Shown: positions 46,839 to 56,487, counted from the first letter of the stretch. The stretch is DNA of 64,000 nucleotides from Desulfovibrio sp. X2 (GCF_000422205.1 NZ_ATHV01000001.1:105181-169180), one strand, 5' to 3'. The notes: generated by a model from the sequence alone, not told the origin. Program-made: numbers and translations.

Positions 46839-47861
46839 ATGACCCAAAAGACCGCCTTCGTCCAGGACCTGGCCCCGGGCCAGAACGTCGCCGACCTCTT
46901 CGTCATCGCGGAGGCCAAGCAGGCCACGTCGCGCAACGGTCCCTACTGGAGCCTGACGCTCTCCGACCGCAGCGGCCGCGTGGAGGCCAAGGTCTGGAGC
47001 CCGCTGGCCCAGACCTGCCCGCCGCTCGCCGGGGGACAGGTGGCCCGGGTCGCGGGGAGCGTGGAGACGTATCGCGACAAGCCGCAGATCGTGGTGCGCG
47101 AGATCGAGCTCGTGGAAGGGGAGCTGCAGCACGCGGAGCTGGCCGCGCTCCTGCCCGTGAGCGCCGTGCCGCCCGAGGAGCTTCTGCGCCGGCTCGAGGA
47201 TCTCCTGCAGGCGGGGCTCGCGCACAAGCCCTGGCGCAGGCTCTGCTCCCTGCTCCTGAACGACGACGAGGTGCGCGCCCGCCTGCTGGCCGCGCCGGGC
47301 GCCAAGTCCATCCACCACGCCTACCAGGGCGGGCTGCTCGAACACACCCTGGCCGTGTGCCGCATCTGCCACGCGGCGGCCGCGCTCTATCCCCATCTCG
47401 ACGGCGAGGTCCTGCTCGTGGCCGCGGCCCTGCACGACCTGGGCAAGGCCTGGGAGCTCGCCGGAGGGCTGGCCCAGGACTTCACGGACGAGGGGCGGCT
47501 GCTCGGCCACATCCAGATCGGGGTCGAGAAGCTCGAGCCCTTCCTGCGCAAGGCCAGGCTCGAGCCCGAGCTGGCGCTGCATCTGAAGCACATGATCCTG
47601 GCGCACCACGGCGAGCTGGCCTACGGCTCGCCCAAGCGGCCCAAGACCGCCGAGGCCGTGGTGCTGCACTTCGCCGACCAGATGGACTCCAAGCTCGGCA
47701 CCTTCGCGTCGGCCTTCGACGCCGAGGCCCCGGACGGCTCCTGGTCGCCCTACGTGCGCTCGCTCGAGCGCTTTCTCTACCGGCCCGCGCCCACGCCGAA
47801 GGCCCAGTCCAAGAACGACAACAAGGAACCCACGCAATGTTTGTTACCTTTGAAGGCATAG
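46839..47861 (+). CDS. OB-fold/HD-domain phosphohydrolase (YhaM-like 3'-5' exonuclease)
   Basis: A 340-residue protein. Residues 1-95 form an OB-fold ([33 protein letters not shown]), and 150-310 an HD domain: [21 protein letters not shown] near 205 and HHG. This layout is that of YhaM 3'-5' exoribonucleases. It may trim RNA or DNA ends. The ATG at 46839 is chosen since the frame upstream is variable; the nearest GGAG is 12 bases away. Its 3' end overlaps tmk by 25 bases, so the two are coupled. A perfect -35 TTGACA lies at 46745-46750, but its -10 is unclear. Confidence 0.88.
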   Translation: MTQKTAFVQDLAPGQNVADLFVIAEAKQATSRNGPYWSLTLSDRSGRVEAKVWSPLAQTCPPLAGGQVARVAGSVETYRDKPQIVVREIELVEGELQHAELAALLPVSAVPPEELLRRLEDLLQAGLAHKPWRRLCSLLLNDDEVRARLLAAPGAKSIHHAYQGGLLEHTLAVCRICHAAAALYPHLDGEVLLVAAALHDLGKAWELAGGLAQDFTDEGRLLGHIQIGVEKLEPFLRKARLEPELALHLKHMILAHHGELAYGSPKRPKTAEAVVLHFADQMDSKLGTFASAFDAEAPDGSWSPYVRSLERFLYRPAPTPKAQSKNDNKEPTQCLLPLKA

Positions 47862-48472
47862 AAGGCACCGGCAAGTCCACCCAGATCTCTCTGCTGCGCG
47901 AGTGGCTCTTGGCCAAGGGCCGGGAGGTCCTGACCACGCGCGAGCCGGGCGGCTCCCGCCTGGGCGGCGAACTGCGCCGCATCCTTCTGTCCATGGAGAG
48001 CATCGACCTCACGGGGCAGGCCGAGCTCTTCCTCTACCTCGCGGACCGCGCCCAGCACGTGGCCCGGATCATCCGGCCCGCGCTCGACGAGGGCAAGGTC
48101 GTGCTCTCCGACCGCTTCGCGGACTCCACCGTGGTCTACCAGGGCTACGGCCGGGGCCTGGACCCGCGCCTGCTGCACACCTTCAACGACGTGGCGGTCT
48201 CCGGGCTCTGGCCGGACCTGACCATCCTCCTCGACATGGACGCCGAGGCGGGGCTTCGCCGCGCGCTCGGCCGCAACCTGCGCGAGGGCGTGCAGAACAC
48301 CGAGGGCCGCTTCGAGGCCGAGGACATCGACTTCCACAACCGCGTGCGCGAGGGCTATCTGGCCTGGGCGGCGCTGCATGCCGAGCGCTTCCGGGTGGTG
48401 GACGCCTCCCTCTCCCCGGAGGAGGTCTTCGCCCACATCCGCGAGCACGTGGAAATGTTCCTGGAAGCGTAG
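47837..48472 (+). CDS. tmk: Thymidylate kinase
   Basis: A 211-residue dTMP kinase making d[14 protein letters not shown] (residues 5-15) is the P-loop, [10 protein letters not shown] binds dTMP, and [18 protein letters not shown] carries the DRx motif. The LID region has [17 protein letters not shown]. The ATG at 47837 lies within the preceding gene and AAGGAACC is seven bases away. dTMP kinase beside a HD nuclease suggests nucleotide or nucleic-acid turnover grouping but nothing specific. Confidence 0.97.
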   Translation: MFVTFEGIEGTGKSTQISLLREWLLAKGREVLTTREPGGSRLGGELRRILLSMESIDLTGQAELFLYLADRAQHVARIIRPALDEGKVVLSDRFADSTVVYQGYGRGLDPRLLHTFNDVAVSGLWPDLTILLDMDAEAGLRRALGRNLREGVQNTEGRFEAEDIDFHNRVREGYLAWAALHAERFRVVDASLSPEEVFAHIREHVEMFLEA

Positions 48473-48566
48473 GCGGGGAAGGGCAGGCGGGCGCTCCCCG
48501 TCCCCCCTTCCTTGCGCACCCGCCATGCGCACCAGCCGCCCGCCCGGGGTCGGCCCGCGAGGCCGT

Positions 48567-48599
48567 CCCGGCGGGCGACGTCATTCCCGGCCCGCCGGG
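48567..48599 (+). terminator. Perfect hairpin downstream of tmk
   Basis: CCCGGCGGGC (48567-48576) pairs with GCCCGCCGGG (48590-48599) over a 13-base loop, without a U-tract. It is the only structure seen in the gene-free stretch 48473-48747 apart from the promoter at 48644. Confidence 0.45.
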
Positions 48600-48643
48600 C
48601 CTTCCCGCCTGACCCGGGGTATCTCCGCTTTTCTTCCGCCGCC

Positions 48644-48672
48644 TTGCCACTGCCGCGCGCCTGTGGCATCAT
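48644..48672 (+). promoter_or_regulatory. Sigma70 promoter for the amino-acid ABC operon
   Basis: TTGCCA (48644-48649) and CATCAT (48667-48672) are 17 bases apart, with five and four of six consensus matches. It lies 76 bases before a 39-residue ORF that overlaps the first permease gene. Confidence 0.55.
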
Positions 48673-48747
48673 CCGGGCTAGCCTCGGCACCATCTTCGTC
48701 GCCGTCGGTTCACATCGTCCAGAGTCGTCATCGGGAGGAATCGTCCA

Positions 48748-48867
48748 ATGCGCAGGATCGGCTGCACCGTCGCCCGCCACGGCGGCAGGGCGTTTCGCAT
48801 CGTGGACTGCACCGAGCCCTCGGGCCCCGGCGACAGGCCGGGCGTGAACAGGCCCGCCCCGTCATGA
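48748..48867 (+). CDS. 39-residue ORF, possible leader peptide of the amino-acid ABC operon
   Basis: A short ORF with GGGAGGA eight bases before its ATG and a TGA that overlaps the next gene's ATG (ATGA). It encodes a basic peptide, MRRIGCTVARHGGRAFRIVDC then a Pro/Gly/Arg tail, with two cysteines and seven arginines. No family is recognised. It may be a leader ORF coupling translation to the permease gene, or a small protein. A role in arginine- or cysteine-dependent control is speculation. Confidence 0.45.
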   Translation: MRRIGCTVARHGGRAFRIVDCTEPSGPGDRPGVNRPAPS

Positions 48868-49685
48868 TTTCCAGCCCCTCCCGTCCCCGCACATCGCGCC
48901 TCGCGCACCGGCTCCCCGGCAGCCTGCCGGACGTCGCGGCCTTCCTCGTCCTCGCAGGACTCCTGGTCTGGCTCTTCCTGCGCGGCTCGGAGAACCTCGG
49001 CTACCACTGGCAGTGGTACGCCGTGCCCCGCTATCTCGTGAACTTCACGGATTCCGGCCCCGCGGCCGGGCTTCTGCTGCAGGGGCTGTGGCTCACGCTC
49101 GCCGTCTCGGCCCTGGCCCTGCCGCTGACCTTCGCCCTGGGGCTCTGCTCCTGCCTCCTGGCGCTCTCCCCGTCCTTCACCGGCCGCGTCGTCGCCCGCG
49201 GCTACCTGGAGACGATCCGCAACACGCCGCTGCTCATCCAGATATTCGTCGTCTACTTCGTGCTCGCGCCGCTCCTGGACATGGACCGTTTCTGGGCCGG
49301 GGTGCTGGCCCTGGCCCTGTTCGAGGGGGCCTACGCCTCGGAGATCATGCGCGGCGGCATCCTCTCGCTGCCGCGCGGGCAGTGGGAGGCCGCGCACAGC
49401 CTGGGCCTCTCCACGCTGCAGACGTATTCGCGCGTGATCCTGCCCCAGGCCCTGCGCCGCGTGCTGCCGCCGCTCACCGGGCAGGCCGTCTCCCTGGTCA
49501 AGGACTCGGCGCTGCTCTCCACCATCTCCATCTTCGAGCTGACCCTGCGGGCGCAGCAGGTGGTCTCGGACACCTTCATGACCTTCGAGATCTGGTTCAC
49601 CACGGCCGCGCTCTACCTGGCCGTCACCTTCACCCTGTCCGCCGCCTCGAGGACGCTCGAGAGGCGGCTGCGTGCGACGGCCTGA
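48864..49685 (+). CDS. Polar amino-acid ABC transporter permease 1 (HisM/GlnP family)
   Basis: A 273-residue inner-membrane permease with about five or six hydrophobic segments. The EAA loop reads [43 protein letters not shown] (about 162-205). [16 protein letters not shown], upstream of it, is typical of polar amino-acid permeases. It forms a heterodimer with the permease at 51549. Substrate is unknown, likely a glutamate/aspartate or other polar amino acid. The start overlaps the small ORF by 4 bases. Confidence 0.93.
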   Translation: MISSPSRPRTSRLAHRLPGSLPDVAAFLVLAGLLVWLFLRGSENLGYHWQWYAVPRYLVNFTDSGPAAGLLLQGLWLTLAVSALALPLTFALGLCSCLLALSPSFTGRVVARGYLETIRNTPLLIQIFVVYFVLAPLLDMDRFWAGVLALALFEGAYASEIMRGGILSLPRGQWEAAHSLGLSTLQTYSRVILPQALRRVLPPLTGQAVSLVKDSALLSTISIFELTLRAQQVVSDTFMTFEIWFTTAALYLAVTFTLSAASRTLERRLRATA

Positions 49686-49698
49686 GGAGTCGGCGAGG

Positions 49699-50499
<801 letters not shown>

Positions 50500-50601
50500 G
50501 AACGGACAGACACTGACGCGCGCTCCGGACGGCCGGGCGCGCCCGGCATCATCGGCTCATCAGCATCATCGGCATACGGCGCCGACAAAGGAGACAGCCT
50601 C

Positions 50602-51468
50602 ATGACCACCGGCAAACGGTTTCCCCCCCTCTCCCGCCTCGGGGCCCCGCTTCTGGCCCTGGCCCTGGTTTTGATCATGGGGCTCGCCTCGGCCCTGCCC
50701 GCCCCGGCCGCCAGCGTGCGCCAGGACCTGGCCGCCGAGAGCACCATGGAGCAGGTGCTGCGCCGCGGCACGCTGCGCGTGGGCATGGACACCTTCGAGC
50801 CCTGGGCCATGAAGGACAAGGACGGCAACTACATCGGCTTCGAGATCGACGTGGCCCGCCGCCTGGCTTCCGACCTGGGCGTCAAGCTCGAGCTCGTGCC
50901 CACGCAGTGGGACGGCATCATCCCGGCGCTCCTGACCGGCAAGTTCGACGTCATCATCGGCGGCATGTCGATCCGCGTCGACCGCGCCAAGAAGGTCAAC
51001 TTCACCATCCCCTACAACTACACGGGCATGTCCATCGTGGCCAACAAGGAGAAGCTGCCGGGCAAGAGCAAGCTCACGGACTTCGACTCGCCCGACGTGA
51101 CCATCGCCGCGCGCGCGGGCACCACCGCGGCCAAGGCCGTGGAGAAGATTCTGCCGAGGGCCAAGCTGCTGCTCTTCGCCGAGGAGCCGCAGGCCGTGCA
51201 GGAGGTGCTCTCCGGCCGGGCGCAGGCCTTCGCCTCCATGGCGCCCAAGCCCGCCTTCGAGGCCGTGGCCCATCCGGACAAGCTCTACCTGCCGTTCTCC
51301 GGCACCTTCACGCGCGAGCCCAATGCCATGGCCGTGCGCAAGGGCGACCCCGACACCCTGAACGTGCTCGACTCGTGGATCAGGGCCGTGGACGCCGAGG
51401 GCTGGTTCACGGAGCGCTTCCACTACTGGTTCGAGACCCGGGACTGGGCCAAGCAGCTGCCGCAGTAG
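50602..51468 (+). CDS. Periplasmic amino-acid-binding protein (family 3 SBP)
   Basis: A 288-residue solute-binding protein. The signal peptide spans about residues 1-37 (LLALALVLIMGLASALPAPAA). The SBP family 3 core starts with LRVGMDTFEPWAMKDKDGNYIGFEIDVARRLA and includes DVIIGGMSIRVDRAKKVNFTIPY, whose Arg and Asp/Thr positions bind the amino-acid alpha groups. It presents the ligand to the two permeases encoded on each side. GGAGACAG precedes the ATG at 50602. Confidence 0.94.
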   Translation: MTTGKRFPPLSRLGAPLLALALVLIMGLASALPAPAASVRQDLAAESTMEQVLRRGTLRVGMDTFEPWAMKDKDGNYIGFEIDVARRLASDLGVKLELVPTQWDGIIPALLTGKFDVIIGGMSIRVDRAKKVNFTIPYNYTGMSIVANKEKLPGKSKLTDFDSPDVTIAARAGTTAAKAVEKILPRAKLLLFAEEPQAVQEVLSGRAQAFASMAPKPAFEAVAHPDKLYLPFSGTFTREPNAMAVRKGDPDTLNVLDSWIRAVDAEGWFTERFHYWFETRDWAKQLPQ

Positions 51469-51548
51469 CCGCGCGCGCCGCCCGGGCCCTGGGTCCGGGC
51501 GGCGCGGCCGGACAGCCGCGCCGATCCCCCAGAAATTCCCAAGACCCC

Positions 51549-52445
51549 ATGGCCCCTCCCGCATCCTCGGTCCGCCCCGCACGGCTCGACGCCGTGCTCC
51601 TGCCCGCGCTCGCGGCCCTCGCCGGGCTCGGCCTGTGGCAGCTCGGGCGCGGGCTCGACTACCAGTGGCACTGGGGCGTGGTCTGGCACTCCTTCCTGCG
51701 CTACGACCCGCACAAGGGCTGGGTCGTGAACCTGCTCACGCAGGGTCTTCTGGCCACGCTCAGGCTCTCGGCCTGGAGCATGGTCCTGGCCCTTGCCGCG
51801 GGCACGGCCGCGGGCATCGCCTCGGCCACGGGCAGGCTCTTCTGGCGCATGTGGGCCAGGAGCTACGTGGAGCTCGTGCGCAACCTGCCGCCCCTGGTCC
51901 TGGTCTTCCTCTTCTACTTCTTCATCGGCGACCAGATCATGACCTGGCTCGGCGTGGACGAGCTGATGCGCTCCCTGCCGCGGGGCGCGGCAGGGGTGCT
52001 CTCCGTGGTCGCCGCGCCGCCGGACCGCTTCGCCTCGTTCCTCTCGGCCGTGCTCACCCTGGCGCTCTACGAGGGCGCCTACATCGCGGAGATCGTGCGC
52101 GCGGGCATCGAGTCCGTGCCCCGGGGGCAATGGGAGGCGGCCTACGCGCTCGGCCTCTCGCCCTGGCAGCGCCTGCGCCGGGTCGTCCTGCCCCAGGCCC
52201 TGCGCAGCGTGGTCCCGGCCCTGGCGGGGCAGTTCATCTCCACGGTCAAGGACTCGGCCATCGTCTCGGTCATCTCCGTGCCCGAGCTGACCTTCGAGGC
52301 CATGGAGATCATGGCCACCACCTATCGCACCTACGAGATCTGGCTCACGGTGCTCGGCGTCTACCTCGTGCTCTGCCTGGGGCTTTCGTGGGCCTCGCGC
52401 CGCGTGGAGACGGCCCTTGCGCGCCGCGGGGCCGCCGCGGCCTGA
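51549..52445 (+). CDS. Polar amino-acid ABC transporter permease 2
   Basis: A 298-residue permease with the same fold as the one at 48864: N-terminal segment, a larger first cytoplasmic part, RSYVELVRNLPPLVLVFLFYFF, and the EAA loop [43 protein letters not shown]. It ends with VETALARRG. The order permease-ATPase-SBP-permease is typical. No strong ribosome binding site is seen before the ATG at 51549. Confidence 0.93.
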   Translation: MAPPASSVRPARLDAVLLPALAALAGLGLWQLGRGLDYQWHWGVVWHSFLRYDPHKGWVVNLLTQGLLATLRLSAWSMVLALAAGTAAGIASATGRLFWRMWARSYVELVRNLPPLVLVFLFYFFIGDQIMTWLGVDELMRSLPRGAAGVLSVVAAPPDRFASFLSAVLTLALYEGAYIAEIVRAGIESVPRGQWEAAYALGLSPWQRLRRVVLPQALRSVVPALAGQFISTVKDSAIVSVISVPELTFEAMEIMATTYRTYEIWLTVLGVYLVLCLGLSWASRRVETALARRGAAAA

Positions 52446-52472
52446 GGCGCCCGCGCCCCCGTTCCTTAGCTG

Positions 52473-52501
52473 TTGACACCGGCCCTCTGGTGTACCATCT
52501 T
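52473..52501 (+). promoter_or_regulatory. Promoter for the glutaredoxin-ftrB pair
   Basis: A perfect TTGACA (52473-52478) is followed 17 bases later by CATCTT (52496-52501), a modest -10. It lies about 40 bases before the ATG of the glutaredoxin gene. The -35 is strong and the -10 weak. Confidence 0.5.
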
Positions 52502-52542
52502 CAATCGGATCGTTGTCCGAACAAACAAGCGCGAGGATCAGC

Positions 52543-52797
52543 ATGCCGAGCACCAAGATAAAGTTCTGGGGCCTTTCCACCTGCATCCACTGCGAGAAGG
52601 CCAAACGGTTCCTGGACGACCACGGCTACGCCTACGACCTGACCTACGTGGACCGCCTGACCGGCGACGAGCGCACCCAGACCATCGCCGAGATCAAGAA
52701 GCACAACGCCTCCCTGTCGTTTCCCACCATCCTCGTGGGCGACAAAGTCGTGGTCGGCTTCAACGAGTCCGAGCTCAAGACCGTCCTGGGCATCTAG
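52543..52797 (+). CDS. Glutaredoxin-like protein
   Basis: An 84-residue thioredoxin-fold protein with redox site C14-I-H-C17 (STCIHCEKAKRFL), cis-Pro in LSFPTILVG (about 58-66) and a GFNESELKTVLG end. It has the compact NrdH/glutaredoxin shape. It is 21 bases upstream of the ferredoxin:thioredoxin reductase gene, suggesting it takes electrons from that enzyme. GAGG is six bases before the ATG; an in-frame TTG 30 bases upstream (52513) is less likely. Confidence 0.93.
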   Translation: MPSTKIKFWGLSTCIHCEKAKRFLDDHGYAYDLTYVDRLTGDERTQTIAEIKKHNASLSFPTILVGDKVVVGFNESELKTVLGI

Positions 52798-52818
52798 GCG
52801 CATCCAGGGAGGGCGTTC

Positions 52819-53175
52819 ATGACCGCGAAGGAACTGCGCGACAAGCTGGCTCCCTTGCAGGAGAAGCAGGGCTACCTCTTCAACGCCGACGAGACCTACA
52901 CCATGCCGCTCCTCGAGAGCCTCCTGGTGAACAAGGAACGCTACGGCTACATGGCCTGTCCCTGCCGCCTGGCCTCGGGCGTGTACGAGAAGGACAAGGA
53001 CGTCATCTGTCCCTGCGTCTACCGCGCGCCCGATGTCGAGGAATACGGCGCCTGCTTCTGCGCCCTCTACGTCTCCAAGGAATACCAGGACGGCGGCATC
53101 GAGCGCAAAACCGTGCCCGAGCGCCGTCCTCCCGAGAAGCTCCTGGAGGCGCTCGAGGCCTCCATGGGCTCCTAG
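52819..53175 (+). CDS. ftrB: Ferredoxin:thioredoxin reductase catalytic chain, variant
   Basis: A 118-residue FTR catalytic subunit. The three Cys-x-Cys motifs are C47-P-C49, C64-P-C66 and C79-F-C81, which bind a [4Fe-4S] cluster and the active disulfide. The plant enzyme has CPC-x16-CPC-x8-CHC; here the gaps are 14 and 12 and the conserved histidine next to the last cysteine pair is Phe80. In plants this enzyme passes electrons from ferredoxin to thioredoxin; here the likely partner is the adjacent glutaredoxin-like protein. A start ATG after GGGAGGG is well placed. No variable chain gene is nearby. Confidence 0.9.
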   Translation: MTAKELRDKLAPLQEKQGYLFNADETYTMPLLESLLVNKERYGYMACPCRLASGVYEKDKDVICPCVYRAPDVEEYGACFCALYVSKEYQDGGIERKTVPERRPPEKLLEALEASMGS

Positions 53176-53238
53176 AGCCGTCCCCCGTCCGCGCCCCGCT
53201 CCCGTGACGCGGCCGCGGACGGGAGCACGATCCACGCC

Positions 53239-54435
53239 ATGAGCGAATACGACGCCACATCCACCACGGGCGCTTCCGTGGGCGTGGTCACGAAGCGTTT
53301 CGTGACCCTGGGCGAGCCGCCCCACGCCCTGCGCCTGCAGTGCGGCCGCGAGTTCGGCCCCTTCACCCTGGCCTACGAGACCTACGGCGAGCTCGCCCCC
53401 GGGGGCGACAACGCCGTGCTCGTCTGCCACGCCCTGACCGGCGACTCCCACGCGGCGGGCCTGTATGCCGCGGACGACGCCAAGCCCGGCTGGTGGGACA
53501 TCATGATCGGGCCGGGCAAGCCCATCGACACCACCAAGTATTTCGTCATCTGCTCCAACGTCATCGGCGGCTGCATGGGCTCCTCGGGCCCGGCCTCGCC
53601 GCGCCCCGGCTCGGACGAGTTCTGGGGCATGGACTTCCCGGTGGTGACCATCGGCGACATGGTCTGCGCCCAGAAGCTTTTGCTCGACCACCTCGGCGTC
53701 ACGCGGCTGCTCTCCGTGGTCGGCGGCTCGGTGGGCGGCATGCAGGTCCTCGAATGGTCCGTGCGCTTCCCGGAGATGGTGGCCTCGGCCGTGCCCCTGG
53801 CCACGACCACGGAGCACTCGGCCCTGGCCATCGCCTTCAACGAGGTGGCCCGCCAGGCCATCATGGCCGATCCCGACTGGCAGAACGGCGCCTACTACGG
53901 CGGCGCCTTCCCGGACTACGGCCTGGCCGTGGCGCGCATGATCGGCCACGTGACCTATCTTTCGGACGCGGCCATGCGCCGCAAGTTCGGCCGCAACCTC
54001 CAGGACCGCTGCGAGCTGAGCTACTCCTTCGCGCCCGAGGTCCCCGAGTTCCAGGTCGAGAGCTACCTGCGCCACCAGGGGAAGAAGTTCGTGGAGCGCT
54101 TCGACGCCAACTCCTTCCTCTACCTGACCAAGGCGGCGGACTACTTCAGCCTGGGCCGCGGCTGGGGCGAGGGCTCGCTGGTCACGGCCTTCTCGCGCGC
54201 CAAATGCCGCTATCTCGTGGCCTCCTTCACCTCGGACTGGCTCTATCCGACCTACCAGTCCAAGGCCATGGTCCAGGCCATGAAGAAGAACGGGCTCGAG
54301 GTCAGCTTCTGCGAGGTGGCCGCGGACCTGGGCCACGACGCCTTCCTGCTGCCGAGCCCGAGGCTCAACGAGTTCCTGACGGGCTTTCTTGCGAGCACGC
54401 TGGCCCGCGTGCGGGGAGGGACCGGTGCGCTTTGA
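53239..54435 (+). CDS. metX: Homoserine O-acetyltransferase
   Basis: A 398-residue alpha/beta hydrolase-fold enzyme activating homoserine for methionine synthesis. TLAYETYGELAP, HALTGDSHAAG, the nucleophile S164 in GGSVGGMQ and VPLATTTEHSA are MetX signatures, with catalytic Asp and His in FTSDWLYP and DLGHDAFLL. Acetyl or succinyl preference cannot be read with certainty. It overlaps metW by 11 bases. Confidence 0.96.
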   Translation: MSEYDATSTTGASVGVVTKRFVTLGEPPHALRLQCGREFGPFTLAYETYGELAPGGDNAVLVCHALTGDSHAAGLYAADDAKPGWWDIMIGPGKPIDTTKYFVICSNVIGGCMGSSGPASPRPGSDEFWGMDFPVVTIGDMVCAQKLLLDHLGVTRLLSVVGGSVGGMQVLEWSVRFPEMVASAVPLATTTEHSALAIAFNEVARQAIMADPDWQNGAYYGGAFPDYGLAVARMIGHVTYLSDAAMRRKFGRNLQDRCELSYSFAPEVPEFQVESYLRHQGKKFVERFDANSFLYLTKAADYFSLGRGWGEGSLVTAFSRAKCRYLVASFTSDWLYPTYQSKAMVQAMKKNGLEVSFCEVAADLGHDAFLLPSPRLNEFLTGFLASTLARVRGGTGAL

Positions 54436-55024
54436 CCTTAGCGTCATCGCGAGCTGGGTCGAGCCCGGCGCGCGGGTGCTGGACCTGGGCTGCGGCACGG
54501 GCACGCTGCTCGAGCACCTGGTGCGCGAGCGCGGCGTGCGCGGCACGGGCGTGGAGCGCGACGAGGAGAAGGCCTCGGCGGCCATCGCCAAGGGGCTCTC
54601 CGTGATCCACGGCGACATCTTCGAGGAGATCGAGGACTACCCGGACAGGAGCTTCGACTACGTCATCCTCTCCCAGACCCTGCAGCAGGTCTACGAGCCC
54701 GCCCGGCTCATCGGCGAGATGCTGCGCGTGGGGCGGCGGGGCATCGTCAGCTTCCCCAACTTCGCGGTCTGGTACAACCGGCTCATGTTCCTCCTGCTCG
54801 GCCGCGCCCCGGTCTCGCGCGAGCTGCCCTTCGAGTGGTACGACACGCCCAACATCCGGGTCATCCCCATCAAGGATTTTCGCCGCTTCTGCCGCAAGAA
54901 GGGCTTCTTCGTGGACCGGGAGCTGACCATCACCACCCACCACCACGAGGAGACCGGCCGCGTGGTCACCTTCCTGCCCAACCTGCGCGCCTCCTACGGC
55001 GTGTACATGCTGGCCCGGGCCTGA
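54425..55024 (+). CDS. metW: Methionine biosynthesis protein MetW
   Basis: A 199-residue SAM-methyltransferase-fold protein always found next to metX in many Proteobacteria. VLDLGCGTGTLLEHL (motif I) and VILSQTLQQVYEPARLIGEMLRVGRRGIVSFPNF are characteristic. It probably stimulates MetX rather than methylating a known target. The GTG at 54425 has GGGAGGG just before it and overlaps metX; a frame extended to 54389 is not needed. Confidence 0.94.
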   Translation: MRFDLSVIASWVEPGARVLDLGCGTGTLLEHLVRERGVRGTGVERDEEKASAAIAKGLSVIHGDIFEEIEDYPDRSFDYVILSQTLQQVYEPARLIGEMLRVGRRGIVSFPNFAVWYNRLMFLLLGRAPVSRELPFEWYDTPNIRVIPIKDFRRFCRKKGFFVDRELTITTHHHEETGRVVTFLPNLRASYGVYMLARA

Positions 55025-55065
55025 GGCCCGCGTCCCCGGCGCCCGGCCGACCGGGGGAGCACGCC

Positions 55066-56286
55066 ATGCCGCACGCACCCGGGCAGACCGCACCGCAGCC
55101 GCCCACGCCGGGCAGGCTCCCGGACGGGGAGGGCGCGGCCACCGGCCGCCTGCTGCTCCTCTGTCTGGCGGTCTTCGTCTGCTATCTCACGGTGGGCGTG
55201 CCCCTGCCGGTCATCCCGCTCTTCGTGCGCCACAGCTTGGGCTTCGGCGACATCCTGGTCGGCGTGGCCGTGGGCTGCCAGTTCTTCGCCACGGTCGGCA
55301 CGCGCAAGTACGCGGGCGCGGTCTCGGACCGCGCGGGGCCGCACGTGGCCCTGCGCAAGGGGCTGCTCTTCTGCGCCGCGGCCGGGGCCTTCTACCTGGC
55401 CGCTGCCCTGGCCCCGGTCCATCCCGTGGCGAAGCTCGGCGTGCTGCTGCTCGGACGCCTCTGCCTCGGCGTGGGCGAGAGCCTCGTGCTCACGGGCATG
55501 GTCACCTGGGGGCTCGGCCTGTGCGCGCCGCAGAGCGCGGGCCGGGTCTTCGCCTGGGCCGGGGTGGCCGTGTACGGCGCCCTGGCCGCGGGCGCGCCCG
55601 TGGGCATGGCGCTCTTCCGTTCCCTGGGCTTCGCGGGCACGGCCCTGGCCATCACCGCGCTGCCCCTGGCGAGCCTCCTGCTCTGCCGCTCCATTCCCCC
55701 CGTCGCCCCGGTTGCCGGGCGGCGCTGGCCGTTCCTGCGCATCGTCGGCTTCATCTGGCGGCCGGGCGTGGCGCTCGGGCTGCAGGGCGTGGGCTTCGCG
55801 GGCATCGGGGCCTTCGTCTCGCTCTATTTCGGGAGCATGGGCTGGGCCCGGGCCGGGCTCGCGCTCACGGCCTTCGGCCTGTCCTTCGTCTGCGCGCGGC
55901 TCCTCTTCGGCCACCTGCCGGACCGCCTGGGCGGGCCGCGCGTGGCCCTGGCCTCCTTCGTCGTGGAGTGCGCGGGCCAGTTCCTGCTCTTCGCCGCGCC
56001 CGGCGAGCCCGTGGCCCTGCTCGGCGCCGCGCTCACGGGCTTCGGCTGCTCGCTCGTCTATCCCTCGCTCGGGCTCGAGGCCGTGCGCCTGACCCCGCCC
56101 GAGGCGCGGGGCACGGCCATGGGCGCCTTCGCGGCCTTCCAGGACGTGGCCTACGGCGTGACCGGCCCGGTCACCGGGGCCATCGCCGAGGTCATGGGCT
56201 ACGGCTCGGTCTTCCTGACCGGCGCGCTCTGCGCCGTGGCGGGCTTCCTGATGGTCCTGCCCATGCTGCGCCGCGCGCGGGCCTGA
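55066..56286 (+). CDS. Major facilitator superfamily transporter (YhhS-like)
   Basis: A 406-residue transporter with about 12 membrane segments. The first helix region reads FVCYLTVGVPLPVIPLFVRHSLGFGDILVGVAVGCQF, matching the YhhS/arabinose-efflux branch, with the loop AGAVSDRAGPHVALRKG (MFS motif A variant) and a second GHLPDRLGGPRVA. Substrate is unknown. GGGGGAG is six bases before the ATG at 55066. It is 41 bases after metW and may share its transcript. Confidence 0.88.
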   Translation: MPHAPGQTAPQPPTPGRLPDGEGAATGRLLLLCLAVFVCYLTVGVPLPVIPLFVRHSLGFGDILVGVAVGCQFFATVGTRKYAGAVSDRAGPHVALRKGLLFCAAAGAFYLAAALAPVHPVAKLGVLLLGRLCLGVGESLVLTGMVTWGLGLCAPQSAGRVFAWAGVAVYGALAAGAPVGMALFRSLGFAGTALAITALPLASLLLCRSIPPVAPVAGRRWPFLRIVGFIWRPGVALGLQGVGFAGIGAFVSLYFGSMGWARAGLALTAFGLSFVCARLLFGHLPDRLGGPRVALASFVVECAGQFLLFAAPGEPVALLGAALTGFGCSLVYPSLGLEAVRLTPPEARGTAMGAFAAFQDVAYGVTGPVTGAIAEVMGYGSVFLTGALCAVAGFLMVLPMLRRARA

Positions 56287-56311
56287 CCGCCGCGCGCCGT
56301 GGCGGGTCACG

Positions 56312-56351
56312 GACAAAAAAAGGCCGACGCAGGAAACCCGCCGTCGGCTTC
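56312..56351 (-). terminator. Terminator of the aminotransferase gene
   Basis: GGCCGACG and CGTCGGC stems (about 56317-56349) enclose a short loop; on the minus strand TTTTTTT follows (56311-56317). It lies between the MFS gene and the palindromic repeat, and ends transcripts from the minus strand. Confidence 0.7.
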
Positions 56352-56360
56352 ACTTCGTTC

Positions 56361-56487
56361 CCCAGGGCGCTCAAAAAGCGCCGGATGCAAGGCGCAAGAA
56401 AAGTGCAAGCCCTCGCGTATTTCACATACGCGAGGGCTTGAACTTTTCACGGCAACGCAGCAGATGGCGCTTTTTCAGCGCCCTGGG
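56361..56487. repeat. Palindromic intergenic element, copy 1 (127 bp)
   Basis: An imperfect inverted repeat centred near 56424. The outer ends are CCCAGGGCGCTCAAAAAGCG and its near-exact mirror, the inner arms CCCTCGCGTAT and ATACGCGAGGG. Its right edge runs into the aminotransferase gene and supplies its TGA stop (56475-56477). A second copy with the same layout lies at 62116-62243. Confidence 0.9.

Noticed and set aside
46301..47836. Long plus-strand frame joining upstream sequence to thymidylate kinase
   Set aside because: Only the part from 47837 is Tmk; the upstream part lies over surE and the OB-HD gene in other frames.
53176..53238. SAM riboswitch before metX
   Set aside because: Only 63 bases separate ftrB and metX and no SAM-I, SAM-II or SAH-type motif is visible.
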